From the NCBI GenBank assembly GCA_029718625.1, contig CM056376.1, positions 22,202,701 through 22,266,700 of the forward strand: DNA of 64,000 nucleotides, read 5' to 3'. This DNA comes from Synaphobranchus kaupii. Its lineage: Eukaryota; Chordata; Actinopteri; Anguilliformes; Synaphobranchidae. The translations under genes were made by a program, and so were the position numbers. The notes beneath the pieces are model-generated. The model had not been told where the DNA came from and ran no database searches. It was given only the letters and a program-made list of their open reading frames with translations. Below are positions 13,743-26,700 of the stretch, one piece after another (position 1 is the first letter of the stretch; the number at the start of each line of letters is the position of its first letter).

Positions 13743-13799
<57 letters not shown>
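13595..13799. repeat. (CA)n tract split by a palindromic MITE
   Basis: CA repeats lie on both sides of the MITE at 13625-13744, indicating insertion into a pre-existing microsatellite or later expansion on both sides. Confidence 0.8.
13625..13744. mobile_element. 120-bp palindromic MITE
   Basis: The ends TAGGGTTGCCAACCGTCCC and GGGACGGTTGGCAACCCTA are exact complements for about 32 bp. The AAGGGAC/GTCCCTT motif recurs in the middle. No coding capacity; the superfamily is uncertain because the target duplication is obscured by the CA repeat. Confidence 0.75.
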
Positions 13800-13801
<2 letters not shown>

Positions 13802-13917
13802 AATTAAATTGGGTGAAGTAGTAAGGAATGAAAAATGACTGTTGCCTTTTGGTATACTGTATATGCAGGGCTGGGTGGTAATGCATAACAAGGATGGGAG
13901 CTGATTTCTGGTGAGAA

Positions 13918-13978
13918 AGTAGTGTGCGTTGGTGTGAAAGTAGTGTGCGTTGGTGTGAAAGTAGTGTGCGTTGGTGTA
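13918..13978. repeat. 20-bp tandem repeat, three units
   Basis: Three copies of AGTGTGCGTTGGTGTGAAAG lie immediately 5' of the L2 LINE fragment. Confidence 0.8.
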
Positions 13979-14722
13979 TTACTCCACTGGCTGCCAGTTG
14001 CAGCCAGGATCAGGTTCAAAGTTCTGACCCTGGCCTACACTGCAGCAAATAGGACAGGCCCCGCCTACCTGCAGGACTTAATCCAGAACTATGTTCCTGC
14101 TCGACCACTTCGCTCTTCTACAGCAGGGCGACTGGCACTTCCCCCCCTCCGTGTCAAAGGCTCTCGCTTGTCCCGACTGCGGAGTTTTTCCACATTAGCA
14201 CCTCAGTGGTGGAATGAACTTCCCATTCCCCTACGTTCTACTCCAACCCTGCCTGCATTCCGTCGAGGCCTGAAGACACACCTCTTCAGACTCCACCTTG
14301 ACTGATATCCTCACCTAGGAATATCAGTTCCCTGTTCCCTGTGTTTTCCTGTTTGTTTATTATAGTTTATAATAGTATTTGGAATGGTTTATAATAGCAT
14401 AGTTTATAATAGTCTTTGGAATGGTTTATAATAGTATTTGGAATGGTTTATAATAGCATAGTTTATAATAGTATTTGGAATGGTTTATAATAGTATAGTT
14501 TATAATAGTATTTGGAATGAAAGTGTGGTGTTGCTGATTTGCCCACAGCTTACTGTGAACTACAGTCAACGTTCATTGCTAGGGATAGCTGCTACATTAT
14601 GCAAAGGATGTGCTTTGCCTTGTCTGTTCTGTAATGATGATGATGTCTCTGTACGCACTTACTGTACGTCGCTTTGGATAAAAGCGTCTGCTAAATAAAT
14701 GTAATGTAATGTAATGTAATGT
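13975..14722 (+). mobile_element. 5'-truncated L2-type LINE, 3' end
   Basis: An open frame (to 14305) encodes the C-terminal reverse-transcriptase region typical of fish L2 elements: LHWLPVAARIRFKVL, then PLRSSTAGRLALPPLR, then LAPQWWNELPIPLRS and a FRRGLKTHLFRLHLD end. The 3' end is CGCTTTGGATAAAAGCGTCT followed by TGTAA units, the usual tail. Inside (14340-14520) a short minisatellite of GTTTATAATAGTATTTGGAATG units has formed. Confidence 0.85.
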
Positions 14723-14954
14723 ATTAACACAGATATTACAGATAATATGGACTATAATAATACCTGTGATGTTAGTGTGGAACATGTTTTATACATTAGA
14801 CCTCACCATGCAGTATATACATGATTTAAAAAAAAAATGTTTTCAACATACAAAAATGGCAAGTTACTCCCGCATAGCCTACAAGTGATTGATTAATTGT
14901 AAGTGATTAATTAAAACTTGCAAAAACTAGGCCTGCCGTTAAAAGTATCGATAT

Positions 14955-15185
14955 CAAACTGAGGCCAAGTTACAACAAACCCAGGTCTCCCATGTCAAAG
15001 GCAATGACTTTAACCACTAAGTTACAGTGATGGCTATCCATGTGCTGTCTTTGAAACTATGCTTGTTCAGAACGTGTATAGCCAATGGCATAGTTATAAT
15101 TTTTTTTATTAATTGGGGATTGAACCTGGGTCTCCCATGTCAAAGGCAATGACTTTAACCACTTGAACCACTATAGCAGGTCTAT
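14955..15185 (-). repeat. Two tRNA-like SINE pieces
   Basis: On the minus strand, GTGGTTAAAGTCATTGCC and GACATGGGAGACCCAGG followed by TTCAATCC look like tRNA A- and B-box regions. The same segment occurs twice (about 14975-15035 and 15112-15180). This indicates a dispersed tRNA-derived repeat. Confidence 0.45.
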
Positions 15186-16400
15186 GGCAATGGACATGCC
15201 ACATGGGACTTTTGTCTGTGTATCCTGCAATACTTGGAGGAGTCAGAATACTTATATCAGATGTTGTTATTGGCAGAGGAGATGTTGTTATCCAATGGGG
15301 ATAATTAATATTTGAGGGTATGGAAGAAGTAGAAGAAGAAGAAGAAGACGTTGACAAATAGCCCAAGTTTGGGGCTTTATTGTGTGGATGTGTGAAACTT
15401 GGCGGGTGGCATACCTGCCATTCTTCCAGCCTATATGGAATTATGAAATAAAAATGGTGCTGTAAGCACTGGTTATAGCAGGCTACCCCCAACTCCTACC
15501 AGTTGAAAGTAGGCCATAACTTTGTGAATATACTGTCTGTTCATGCATGTTTGGTATGTATTGTATTGCCTGTGTTTGTTTTAAACTGCCTGGCCGGGGA
15601 CTATTATGGAAAATAGCCTTTCTGGCTAACTGGCACATTTTCAGTAATGATAGTAATGTGCATGGTCACTGTCAATGAACTTTCAATAAACTAAAACTGT
15701 AGCCTACCTCTGTTTAGCATGCCTAAAATAGCCATCCCGCCGACAAATTACGCACTTACCCAGGTGTGTTCTGCGAATAGGTGATTGCACAATCATTTCA
15801 TCATATGATAAGAGGAATGCTTAAGAAAACATGCTGCCGGAATTCCCCGAGAAAAAAAATTTTTTTTTAAACAACCGGTTGAAGCCCAAAGTTCTTCTGT
15901 CAGCCCTGTATCCCTGAGTCTTTCACCAAATAGGCTAGGCTACTCTTCAGGCATTTACAAAATGTAATTATTGCTTTATTAAATTAGAGCAAATGCATAA
16001 CTGCCGGTGTAAGGTTTGGTAGTTTAACATGGATTTATTAAAACGTCTTAAATATAGGATACGAACAGGAAAGTAGGCTACTTCTATTACTTTGCCATAA
16101 TAGCCTAATAAGCAATGTTAATTTGTTCCTATTGCTATATTTTCAGAAGCAAAAAAGAAACTAAGTGACTAGGTGGGAAGCCAATATTAATTATTGAACA
16201 AACGAAAACGTAGTAAGGCTGGTCTTGCTCAAGATAAGCCCATAAAGGGGCTGGCTGAGTGGTTGGTTGTGGGTCAGCGCTATCTTTTTCACGTGGTAGC
16301 CTACTAACGACATTACGGTAAGGTTGCCTGCATCTGATCCTGGTTCAGCAACTGGGATCATATCCAACCGGCGCGTTTACACCATAGCCTACTGACTTCC
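15186..16400. other. Non-coding stretch upstream of the death-receptor gene
   Basis: No recognisable coding region. A short GAA-rich tract lies near 15330-15350. The stretch ends in the presumed promoter zone of the receptor gene. Confidence 0.4.
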
Positions 16401-16494
16401 GCTAAGGGCAGGGGGGGCGTTGCAGTTCAAGAACTTTCCCAAAGAAAACTTTGTCGCATTATCTCATCTTCAGTAGGAGAGGGAGTATCTTGTG
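16400..16494 (+). other. Possible 5' untranslated exon of the death receptor
   Basis: A good donor, TTGTG|GTGAGC, ends at 16494. It is followed 107 bp later by a good acceptor (TTATTATACAG, ending 16601) that opens the signal-peptide exon. A short first intron of this size is common in fish. The start point is a guess; no TATA box is obvious. Confidence 0.3.
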
Positions 16495-16601
16495 GTGAGC
16501 ACTAAAGATCAGATAGTTTAAGCATATGACTATTAGGAGTATCGTGAAAACGCTATTGGAATTATATGCATTTCCCTTACTAAATTCACGTTATTATACA
16601 G

Positions 16602-16662
16602 GAAGTATGCTATGAGACAGCACTGGAATAATTTTCAATTCAGGATGACCATTCTACAGTCG
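16602..16662 (+). CDS. tnfrsf10b: Death receptor exon with start codon and signal-peptide start
   Basis: Acceptor TTATTATACAG ends at 16601 and donor TCG|GTAAGA follows 16662. Two in-frame ATGs are present (16612 and 16645). The inner one gives MTILQS, which joins in phase 0 to [14 protein letters not shown] of the next exon to make a normal-length signal peptide. The exon starts the left copy of the 572-bp tandem duplication. Confidence 0.5.
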
Positions 16663-17760
16663 GTAAGAATCTTAAAACGCATCTTTCAATTTTAGATGAG
16701 ATTATTTACTGTTTTGTAAATGTGTCCGTCTGATGTAGCCCAGAATTGAATGTTCAATGTTGTCCAGTGCAAGGCATCTGAAATATAACATTTTAGAATA
16801 AACATGTCTCGACGTAAACCTTTATGCATTCCTGGATTAGCTAATCCGCGAAAGTGTTTGATGTTATGTCAAAATTCAAACGATTAGGCTATAATGTAGG
16901 TCGCCTGTAGGCTAAAGCAAAGTTCAGGTAACACTCGATACCGATTTATGTAGACTGACTTTATTCAGATGACAATCGAAAACTTCTGGACAAACTGGAG
17001 GTTCAAACTGCGAACATCTTTGATCGGCGAAGAAAACCTATTTGGGCTATCGGGCTATCACATAACTAATGTGACATATACAATTTAGGTTACATTTGAT
17101 TGAAAGACCACAATTGCGTCATAGTGGATTCACGAGTCTAGCCTACTGTAGCCCCAGCCAACATGTCCATGGCGGGCCCCACTATGAGACAGCACTGGAA
17201 TTATTTTCAATTCAGGATGACCGTTCTACAGTCGGTAAGAATCTTAAAACGCATCTTTCAACTTTAGATGAGATTATTTACTGTTTTGTAAATGTGTCCG
17301 TCTGATGTAGCCCAGAATTGAATGTTCAATGTTGTCCAGTGCAAGGCATCTGAAATATAACATTTTAGAATAAACATGTCTCGACGTAAACCTTTATGCA
17401 TTCCTGGATTAGCTAATCCGCGAAAGTGTTTGTTGTTATGTCAAAATTCAAACGATTAGGCTATAATGTAGGTCGCCTGTAGGCTAAAGCAAAGTTCAGG
17501 TAACACTCGATACCGATTTATGTAGACTGACTTTATTCAGATGACAATCGAAAACTTCTGGACAAACTGGAGGTTCAAACTGCGAACATCTTTGATCGGC
17601 GAAGAAAACCTATTTGGGCTATCGGGCTATCGGGCTATCACATAACTAATGTGACATATACAATTTAGGTTACATTTGATTGAAAGACCACAATTGCGTC
17701 ATAGTGGATTCACGAGTCTAGCCTACTGTAGCCCCAGCCAACATGTCCAGGCGGGCCCCA
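16611..17760. repeat. Near-identical tandem duplication, period 572 bp
   Basis: Unit 1 runs from 16611 to about 17182 and unit 2 from 17183 to about 17760. I see only a handful of substitutions, an extra GGGCTATC in unit 2 and a small indel in the shared GTCCATGGCGGG/GTCCAGGCGGG end. Each unit begins with the signal-peptide exon and continues into intron 1. The similarity implies a recent event. Confidence 0.9.
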
Positions 17761-20700
17761 CATGGTTTTTTTTTAATATGCGTTTTCTGGGTTTCATCTG
17801 GGCTTCATCTGGGCTATGGGCTCTCATCTGGGCTATGGGCTCTCATCTGGGCTGTGGGTTGTGATTAGGCCCCAGTTGGGCTACCCAGGAAGGATATCTG
17901 GGCTGAAAATGGGCTTGTGGGGCCAGTATACCATTATGGGTACTGATTGGGCCCCAGTTGGGCTACCCCAAAAAGGATATTTTTTTTGCTGTGAAGTGCA
18001 TTGTGACAACTTGTTGTGAAATGCGCTATATAAATAAATATTGATTGATATTGATTGATTGATATCTGGGCTGAAAATGACCCCTTTCATGGGCAAACTA
18101 CAGGCCTTGGCAGGAGTTCGGCCCATGCAGTCATAGTATGGGCATCTCTGCTTTAGAATGACCTCCATATTGCGTTCAATTGTTTCCATGCTTGTAATTG
18201 TAATTTTTTTACGTGAAAACAGACATCAAGCCAGCAATGAGGTATGCACACATAACATGACTCAATTGGTATTGATATGGTTAAAATAGTGCTTTCTGCT
18301 CCATACGTCTGGATTTATATGACACTAACAGGTCATGTAATAACCTGTGACAAACTCCGAGGCGGTTGGAGTTGTCACGTAACTGAAAACAATAATCACA
18401 ATGTCCACACCGCGGCAATTCAATTTAAATCGCAAAGTTATTGCTGTTTGCGGGGAAAGAGAGGTACGGGTTAGCGGGAGCGTCAGCCAGTCCGTGATCT
18501 GGGAGAATAGTCGGGGTACGAGGCCAGGGGTCGGTACACAAAGACGGGTTCTCACACGGTCCAGGGCTGATGTCGGCGGAGGGTTGTCGGACAGGCGGGG
18601 GTCGGTAACGGGGCGGGTTCTCATACGATCCAGGACTCGGGCACACAGCAGACTTCTCCTGACAAAACAGATCAAACACAGCGCTTTTAAATCCCTTCAA
18701 TACCTCCAATACCTTCAATACCTCCAATACCTTCAATACCTCCAATACCTTCAATACCTCCAATACCTTCAATACCTTCAATACCTTCAATACACCAAAC
18801 TCACTCTCACACTCTCTCTCACACTCTCTCTCACACACTCTCTCTCACACTCTCTCTCACACTCTCTCTCTCACTCTCTCTCTCACACTCTCTCTCACAC
18901 TCTCTCTCACACTCTCTCTCACACTCTCTCTCTCACACTCTCTCTCTCACACTCTCTCTCTCACACTCTCTCTCACACTCTCTCTCTCTACTCCACCTTG
19001 GTTTCGCCTAAGCTACTCCGTCTTCCGGTTGTTTGCCAGTCCTTTTTCTAGGGCACCGATTAGCCCGGCGATTCGCTACAGCTGACAAGCCCGGCGTCTT
19101 CTCCAGGTGCCGTGTATTTCCTGGTTGAGGTGGTGACGTCATCGGAATTCCCAATATGGGCATGCCGTCCTTCCACTTCAGCCTAACATACCTTCCATCT
19201 ATCACCTCTCCGTGGTTTCGTCGCCGCCGGTTGCCACAAACCCTTCAGACTATTGTTCAAAATATATTGATTTTCAACGTTGCTCTCGTTTGTAATTGCA
19301 GCTTTAACCAACTTTTTAGCCTAATATGTAAAACGTCCTTCAATTAATGAAGTTTTTTATTCTCTTTTTTCTTTTTGTGGTTTCCAGTTATTTCAAAGTT
19401 GTGTTTGATGTCCTAGATGCATTTGTTTCTTGCATTTGTGTCTGCTGAATTACAGCACCAAGTAAACATATTAGTGTACAGAGGAAATTTATGGGCATGT
19501 AGAAATTCCTATGTAGCCTATTATTTGCCAGAGTGAAAGTAGCTGCTTCTGGTGTGTGTGCGCTATAGAATATGAAAATATAGTATCCATAGTAATATGA
19601 GGTGTTTTTTCTTTATTATTTGTTTGATATATACTACTCACTGTACTCTAGAGTGAGGATTTCAAACTCAGATTTGACATTTCACTTAAGTGCTTAATGT
19701 AAGTCATTGATTGGGCAAAGAGTCTGCACATCTTGGGCCTCATGCATACAGCATGCATACGTACAAAAAAGAGGCGTACGCCAGTTTCCCCACGGATTTG
19801 GGATATAAAAACAAACTTGACGTGAAAACAAGTGCACATTTATGTGGAGTATGACTCATACGTACACACATTTTTGAGACTTTGGGAATTGACGACTCCA
19901 ATGGCACGGAAACTGCCATGCACATCTTTTTTTTGTACGTATGCACCGTTTATACATGAGGCCCCTTGTTTCCAATGCCTAAATTAACTGCTGGCTGAAA
20001 ATACAAAAAAAAAAAGAAAAACCTTGCAGACACTGGTCCTTGAGGATTGCATTTTGAGACCCATGCTCTAGAGACTGCACAATACATTTGTATTTCTGCC
20101 TCAGGGACATGGAGCGTGTGTATTGTGTGTAAAATACTGGCACACCAGATTGGAGTATAAACTGTTTTACGCCTAGGGTGGCCAGTCCATGTTTCACAGG
20201 TGCAGGGATTGTTTTTGGTCTCGGGAGTAGCAACACTCAGAATTTGCAGTGAAATATCCAAACCAACACTAATAATTGAGATACATTTCATTGGCTCAAA
20301 TACACTGCCTGGCCAAAAAAAAAGTTGCACACTAATATTTTGTTGGACCGCCTTTAGCTTTGATTACGGCGCGCATTCGTCTCTTGCATTGTTTCGACAA
20401 CCTTATGCAACGTCACAACATTTATTTCCGTCCAGAGTTGCATAAATTTTTGGCCGAGATCTTGTATTGACGACGGGAGAGTCGAACTACTCCATAAAGT
20501 CTTCTCCAGCACATCCCAAAGACTTTCAATGGGGTTAAGGTCAGGACTCTGGTGGCTATGGTATGTGTGAAAATGATTCCTCATGCTCCCTGAACCACTC
20601 TTTCACAATTTGAGCCCGATGAATCTTGGCATTGTCGTCCTGGAATATGCCCATTGATGGGATAACCTGGTCATTCAGTACATTCAGGTACTCAGCTGAC

Positions 20701-23700
20701 TTCATTTTATTGCTGCATAGTGTTGCTGAGCCTAGACCTGACCAATTGAAGCAACCCCAGATCATAACACTGCCTCCAGAGGCTTGTACAGTGGGCACTA
20801 TGCATGACGGGTGCAACGGCAACTTTCTTTTTGGCCAGTCAGTGTAGAAGTAAGGTTGTTTTTAAACTAGAAAAGTGCACCATTTCCCTTTACACAAGCC
20901 AGTTGGAGTTTCTAGCGACAACACATTCCAGATCATTTAGGCCACCCAAATGTGTCACAGCAAGATGTAAAAATGAGCACCTTTGCAGTGCCAGTATTTT
21001 ATACTATCTGCCTTGAATATTCTGTGGAAATCTAGAGGCAAATTCACAGAGCCAAGTGTTTCTCTTTAGACTAAAAAAAATCCATTGTTGGGTGTGTCTT
21101 TCAAAAGGTACTGCACTAACTAGAGAAAATAGAGGCAACAGGGTACTGTAGCTTTGAACTGGTCATATGTGAAAAAGGCCAAATAAAAATAATGATTAAC
21201 CTTTTTTTAATTTTTTTTTAATTTTTTTAATTTTTTTAAATGTTGTTCTATATACAGTCCGATGTATACACATGCCAATTTACAGAGTGGGATCTGTTGT
21301 ATTTTTTGTTTTTCAATACGGGGTGATTGACTGGTTAAAGCAAAAGCAAAAACTCCGGTCCTGGAGGAGAGTTCTGTGTGCTGTTTTTGTTCCAACCAAT
21401 TACCTTACTTTTAGTTTTCTGACAGCTCTATAAACTACTCTGGTTCACTCTTGTACTTGAGTACAGTAAAATCTTTAGGATACACTTGCAGTCTGTAACT
21501 GTAGCTGGTGCCTGGTGATTATAAAAATGAGCTAATTAAATCATTAAGAGCAGAAGTTGGCACAAAATGCTGAAATGGATCGGCCCTCATTGTGTACCCC
21601 TGGGTTAAAGGAACAGTTACATTTTTTTCACCATGTTTTCAGGAGGTTTGTATTTTTTTCTTACTGACAGGAGAATCCCTCATGGCAGATACACACTCAA
21701 CTAATTCTGCTAATTCTATGTCCATCCAGTCCCCTTCCTCCTCATTATGTGCCAGTTATTCTGGCACTTCTTCATGGGATTCTTGTGTTCTTCTTGAAGG
21801 TTTTTGCGACAAGTGTCACAAATTTCCTGCCCAAATGTATCAGTATATCAGGTTAAATTTAATAACAGGTAGTCAGAGGGGGCGCTTGCTCTGTCTGTTC
21901 TACGTATTGACCCAGTATTTAGGTAGTGTTCTTGCTTAATCGGCTCGTATTTTGCATAACAACCATCTACCAGTATCAGAGTTTAACCAGGGGTGGGCAA
22001 TCCCGTTCTTGGAGGGCCAGAGTGTATGCAGGTTTTCGTTTCCACCAGTTACCCTAGGAAAATTAGATAATTGGCTGTATACACAAACACTGCTTCACTG
22101 ATAGATTAGATCACAGTAAAATGTTTCATATACGGACACAAAAACAGTCTTCGGCTGTCATTCACGTGCGTATCAAGAAAGGTAGCTAAAATGTCAGATG
22201 GCGAAAATGTTAGGCTAATAAAGTAATTAAGGCCAGAAATTGGCACGAAAACCAGAAACTGATTTGGCCCTTGTTGCCCACCTCTGCTATAGCCTACAAC
22301 CTACACCAATGTTAAATTGTGATACTGCTAGTTTGTGATTATGCACAATACGACCTGTTCTGGGTTCATGTGGAATAATCAAATTTAAAAAAGCAAAAAA
22401 ACTAAAATCAATTAATTACTCCAGTACACATCGCTAAATAGATTACTCGTGTTAAGAAAAAATAACATTTGTCTCATTCCTAGTGGGGACCTCTTCTTAG
22501 TTTGTACACATTTCACACAGGGCTTCACACTGCTGACAAAGCAGGCTTGGAAAGTGGGTGGATGGCCTACATTTTTCTAAGACGACAAACAATGAATATG
22601 AAACCAGACGCCATATGATATCAAATTGTCTTTTGCTATTGTTAAGACCCTTGGATTAAAATGGCTGTATATATTACCTTTTTTTCTTCTAAGATCCATT
22701 GTCTGTCAGGGCTCGAATTAACTTTTTTACTTGGTAGCACTGGTGCTCCCAACTTCAAAAAGTTAGGAGCACCAGCAAAAATTTAGGAGCACCCACCAAA
22801 ATGTAAGGAGCACCAACAATATTTTGTTGTATCGGGTTGTATACGGCAATCAGTGGGCGGGGTAACAATGTTGCTCCATTTAGTTACATTATTGGGGCGA
22901 TAGACGAGATAAACTACAATGTAGCACAGCATTGTTTCATTTCAGGCGGCACCCGCTGAAATTATGTAGACTGCGAGGCTGCATAGAGTGGAAACGTGAG
23001 GCTTAGGTTCCGGAAGCAAAAACTCCATTCACTGTGTGCATTGCTGTGTCCGAATGGTCTGCATCCTGTGTAATAGCATAGGCCTACTGTATACTGCTTA
23101 GGCTACTGTATACTGTTTAGTGACATGCAGTATGCGAAAAAAATATCCTCCATAGGCTACTATTATCAGCGAAAACTCGGAAGTATATTATTTGTGGATT
23201 TTAAGCACACTACATTTAGAGAACATTTCGTCTGCTTAACGTTCTCATCCAGTGTAGGCTAGGCCTACTCAACTATCATAACGTTACTCAATAGTAGCCT
23301 ATAGAAGGGACACAGCCTAACCTTCATGCACACTCGTCTTTACCAACAGTTTTTTTCCCCACGGCCACCAGCCTAATCAACATGGCTTGTGTCCCCCTTT
23401 GACCACCCCCGCAAAATTTTTGCACTGGACTGATTACAGCACTGTCCCAATTTGCACTGTGATTTGCACTATGTATTACTGCACTTTACATCCTGTCTTG
23501 CATTGTCCAGTCCTGTCCTTGCACCTGTCCAATGTTGTAATGTGGTTAAGCACTACTGACGTCGTCATGAATTCCTAGTATGTAAGTACAATGGCAATAA
23601 ACAAATTTCTGATTCTGATTTCTGATTCTGAATCACGTTGATTTGCGAGGCATTTCTGAGAATCGTAGCCTATGCTAAAATTAGGCTAATAAAGTGCCGG

Positions 23701-26700
23701 AAACTTTATTTAGGTCTACAGCATTTAGATGCAGCTTTTCTGAATTTGGCTATGGTATAATTTAACAACAAACAATATGAGGAGTGAGCTTTGGTAGCTC
23801 AGCTACCACTTTACAATAATGCATAATGGAAGTAACTTAATAGGCTATATAGCCTACCCTTTTCTTTTTATCATATTCCCCTATCAATTCGCACACTGTA
23901 GCTTAAGCTATATGATTGTATAATTGATTAGCTAACGTCAGAATTCATAATGTAGCCCTACAAGATACAAGCCTTACTTTGTCAATTAACCTAAACTAGG
24001 CCTACGAGTTTACAGAACAGTAACGCTGCTGTGGCCGCCGAGGAGCAGCAAGCAATCAGTAACGTGGATGTGTTCAGTCAGCAGCGCACATCTATCTCAA
24101 AACCACGAAAAAAACAGAACAGAAAGTAACGCCCTTGTTAATAATGTCCTAAATAAGCGATCGCATATATGCCAGAATAAAAGCTAATAGCCCAAGAGAA
24201 GGAATCTGTAGTAGCCTAGTCTTTTAATAAGATCTCTACTAACAAGCATATAGTCTAGCTTCGGGACAACAACATCAACCTAGCCATAGCGCTAGATTGA
24301 GAATACTAAAAGGGCAAGGCTAGCCTATTAATCCACTTTCTTCATGAACTGTTTTAAAGGAGAATATGTAGCACAGGCTTATTCACTCCTCGTATTGCTT
24401 GCAAATTTGTTTGTTGTTAAATTCTGCCATAGCTACATTCAGGAAAGCTACATCTAAATGATGTAGACCTAAGTAAAGTGCATGGTAATTGATTCCTGTA
24501 CGTTATTAGGCTTTATGTGATAATTTGAACATATACGATTCTCACAAATGCCTCGAAAAATCAACATGATGTCCCGCATATTCCGGTAAAAGACTGCGTG
24601 CAGATGTTGTATAGTCTAACCCACGTGTACATGTGTGCTGATGCCTCCTCTGTTTTCTTCACAATTTGCACACGGTTTTGTATATATAGCCTATATATAT
24701 ATAGTATAATATGAATGAAAAAAAATGTTTTGGCCCCGCACTTTTGAAATGATTCCGGCGCCACTGCATCTGTTACGTTTTTAGTAACGTTAACGTTACT
24801 AAAAAAGTCCGTAATCGTTCGCTTCATATTGTTAGCTTTCGATAACGCTAGCTAACGTTACCAATTTAGCTAGTTAGGTAACGTTAATAAATTGATAATA
24901 AACTTTCGTCTTCAGGTAACATTAATTAACGCGTTAGCTCTCTGTGTCACGTGACAGTGGAGTGCCGTGAAAGGGAGTGATTGAAGGTTTCTTAACCAAT
25001 CTAAAATCAGCATTAAAGGTAAGAACGTCAAGCTCACGTTTGATTGGTTAGAATGGTCACTGTCAGCTCACAAGGCACATACTGAATGTACTAACTAGCA
25101 AATGTACAGAGAAAGGGACGTTCGACTGGGGGGGAAAAAAAGAAGAAAAATAAAAGGTCGCACCAGAACAATTATTTGCACTCGCACAAATGCTCCCAAT
25201 TATATTTCGAGGTCGCACAGATTAAATTTCGGGAGCATATGCGACCAAAACGGTCGCAATTTCGAGCCCTGTCTGTTTTAAAGGGTCATTAATCTCACGT
25301 ACAATGCCTTTGGGCAGTACCATCAAATGTGGCTTATGTTACCGTATGTTCTCACACAATTTGTATGCTACGAAATGTATGACAACATAACGGAAAACCT
25401 GGGTACATTCCTGTTGTGGTCTTTTATTAAAGTAGAGCCTAATGTTAAAGAAGAGCATTTTTTCATATAGTGCTTTGTAAATGGTGAATAAGGCAACATC
25501 TACAGTATGAACTGAATGGTGTTTACACCAGAAAATGGTTCTTGGGTGATAAATGCATTCACAGACATGTGTTGCATTCCTCTGAGGCTTTCATTGTTTT
25601 CCAGTTTCCTGTTTTCTACAGAGATGAGCCTTAGTCTTTGAATTTCACTGTGCAATGCTAAAGTGGCTTACAAACTCTAGGTAGGCTATGCAGCTTTTCA
25701 GCAGTTTTCTGTTGTAGGGGTTCTTACTTTAAAGGCTGTTACAAAGGAAAGTGATGCTTATATTACTTTATGTATTTGGCAGGCGCTATTAATAGAGCAC
25801 ATAACAGCAAGGTTGTATTGTTCAATTGTGTGTCCACCATACATTTTAGTGTGAATAGATAGAAAGTAACAAAAATGCTATTGATGCCCTGTGAAGGTTT
25901 CTGCCACATATAAACTGAATACATTCAGGTAATATATGGAAATATAAAAGGATACATTATTCAGGATTGACTTAATCTCCAATTAAAAAAAAAAAAAGCC
26001 CAGGTAAAGTTGAGATTTATGTTTCTGAGATTTAATTTGAGAAACACAAAAAAATTGCATGCATTTATTACTTCTTTTTTTTTTTTTTTTTTAAGAACCA
26101 TCATTTTGTATTTTTTTTACTTTATATAGATGGGGCAAGCAGGTGCAGGTGGGTTCACAGTGCAGAAACTTCCCTGATGAGGAATCAAACCCTCAGTCCC
26201 ATGGACACTGTGTAATAGATACTGTGCACATTCAGTGCATTATTCATTTAATATCATAGTTAGAGAATAATATCACACTTTATATTCAATGCAACCATCT
26301 ATTTCTTAGGTTTGATGAATGTTGATTTAATACTTTGATTTCATTCCGAGTACACTTCAATAGATTAGGCTATTTGTAAAGATCATTTTAACACTAAAGA
26401 TCATTTGTACACTGCAAATCATTATCTGTCCAGAAAGGTTTTGATCTTTGCTCTCACCTGTTTGCAGATAAAAAGGACGTTTGATTAAAATAATGATTGT
26501 GATTATCACATTGTCTTTGACCTGGGTTTTAATATTCAGAATAATTGTGAGAAGAAAACCACCCCACATTATAGCTCCTTAGGAGAAGTTTCAACACTTC
26601 ACGTTTAAATTCTACGGGTAACCATTTTGTTTTTCTACATGAAGAAGAATGCTTTATTGCCCTTGTATTGGGCATAACATGAGCTTGATAGGTAAATACA

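Noticed and set aside
14955..15185. Functional tRNA genes
   Set aside because: A- and B-box-like words are present, but no full cloverleaf can be folded with paired acceptor ends. The segments recur as dispersed repeats.
17096..17864. Two near-identical frames starting [18 protein letters not shown]
   Set aside because: They lie in the intronic part of the 572-bp duplication, end differently and show no domain. Their similarity is explained by the duplication.
18401..19051. 216-codon frame on the + strand
   Set aside because: Most of it is the YLQ and SLSH translation of the minisatellite and CT/CA repeats; the opposite strand is equally open.
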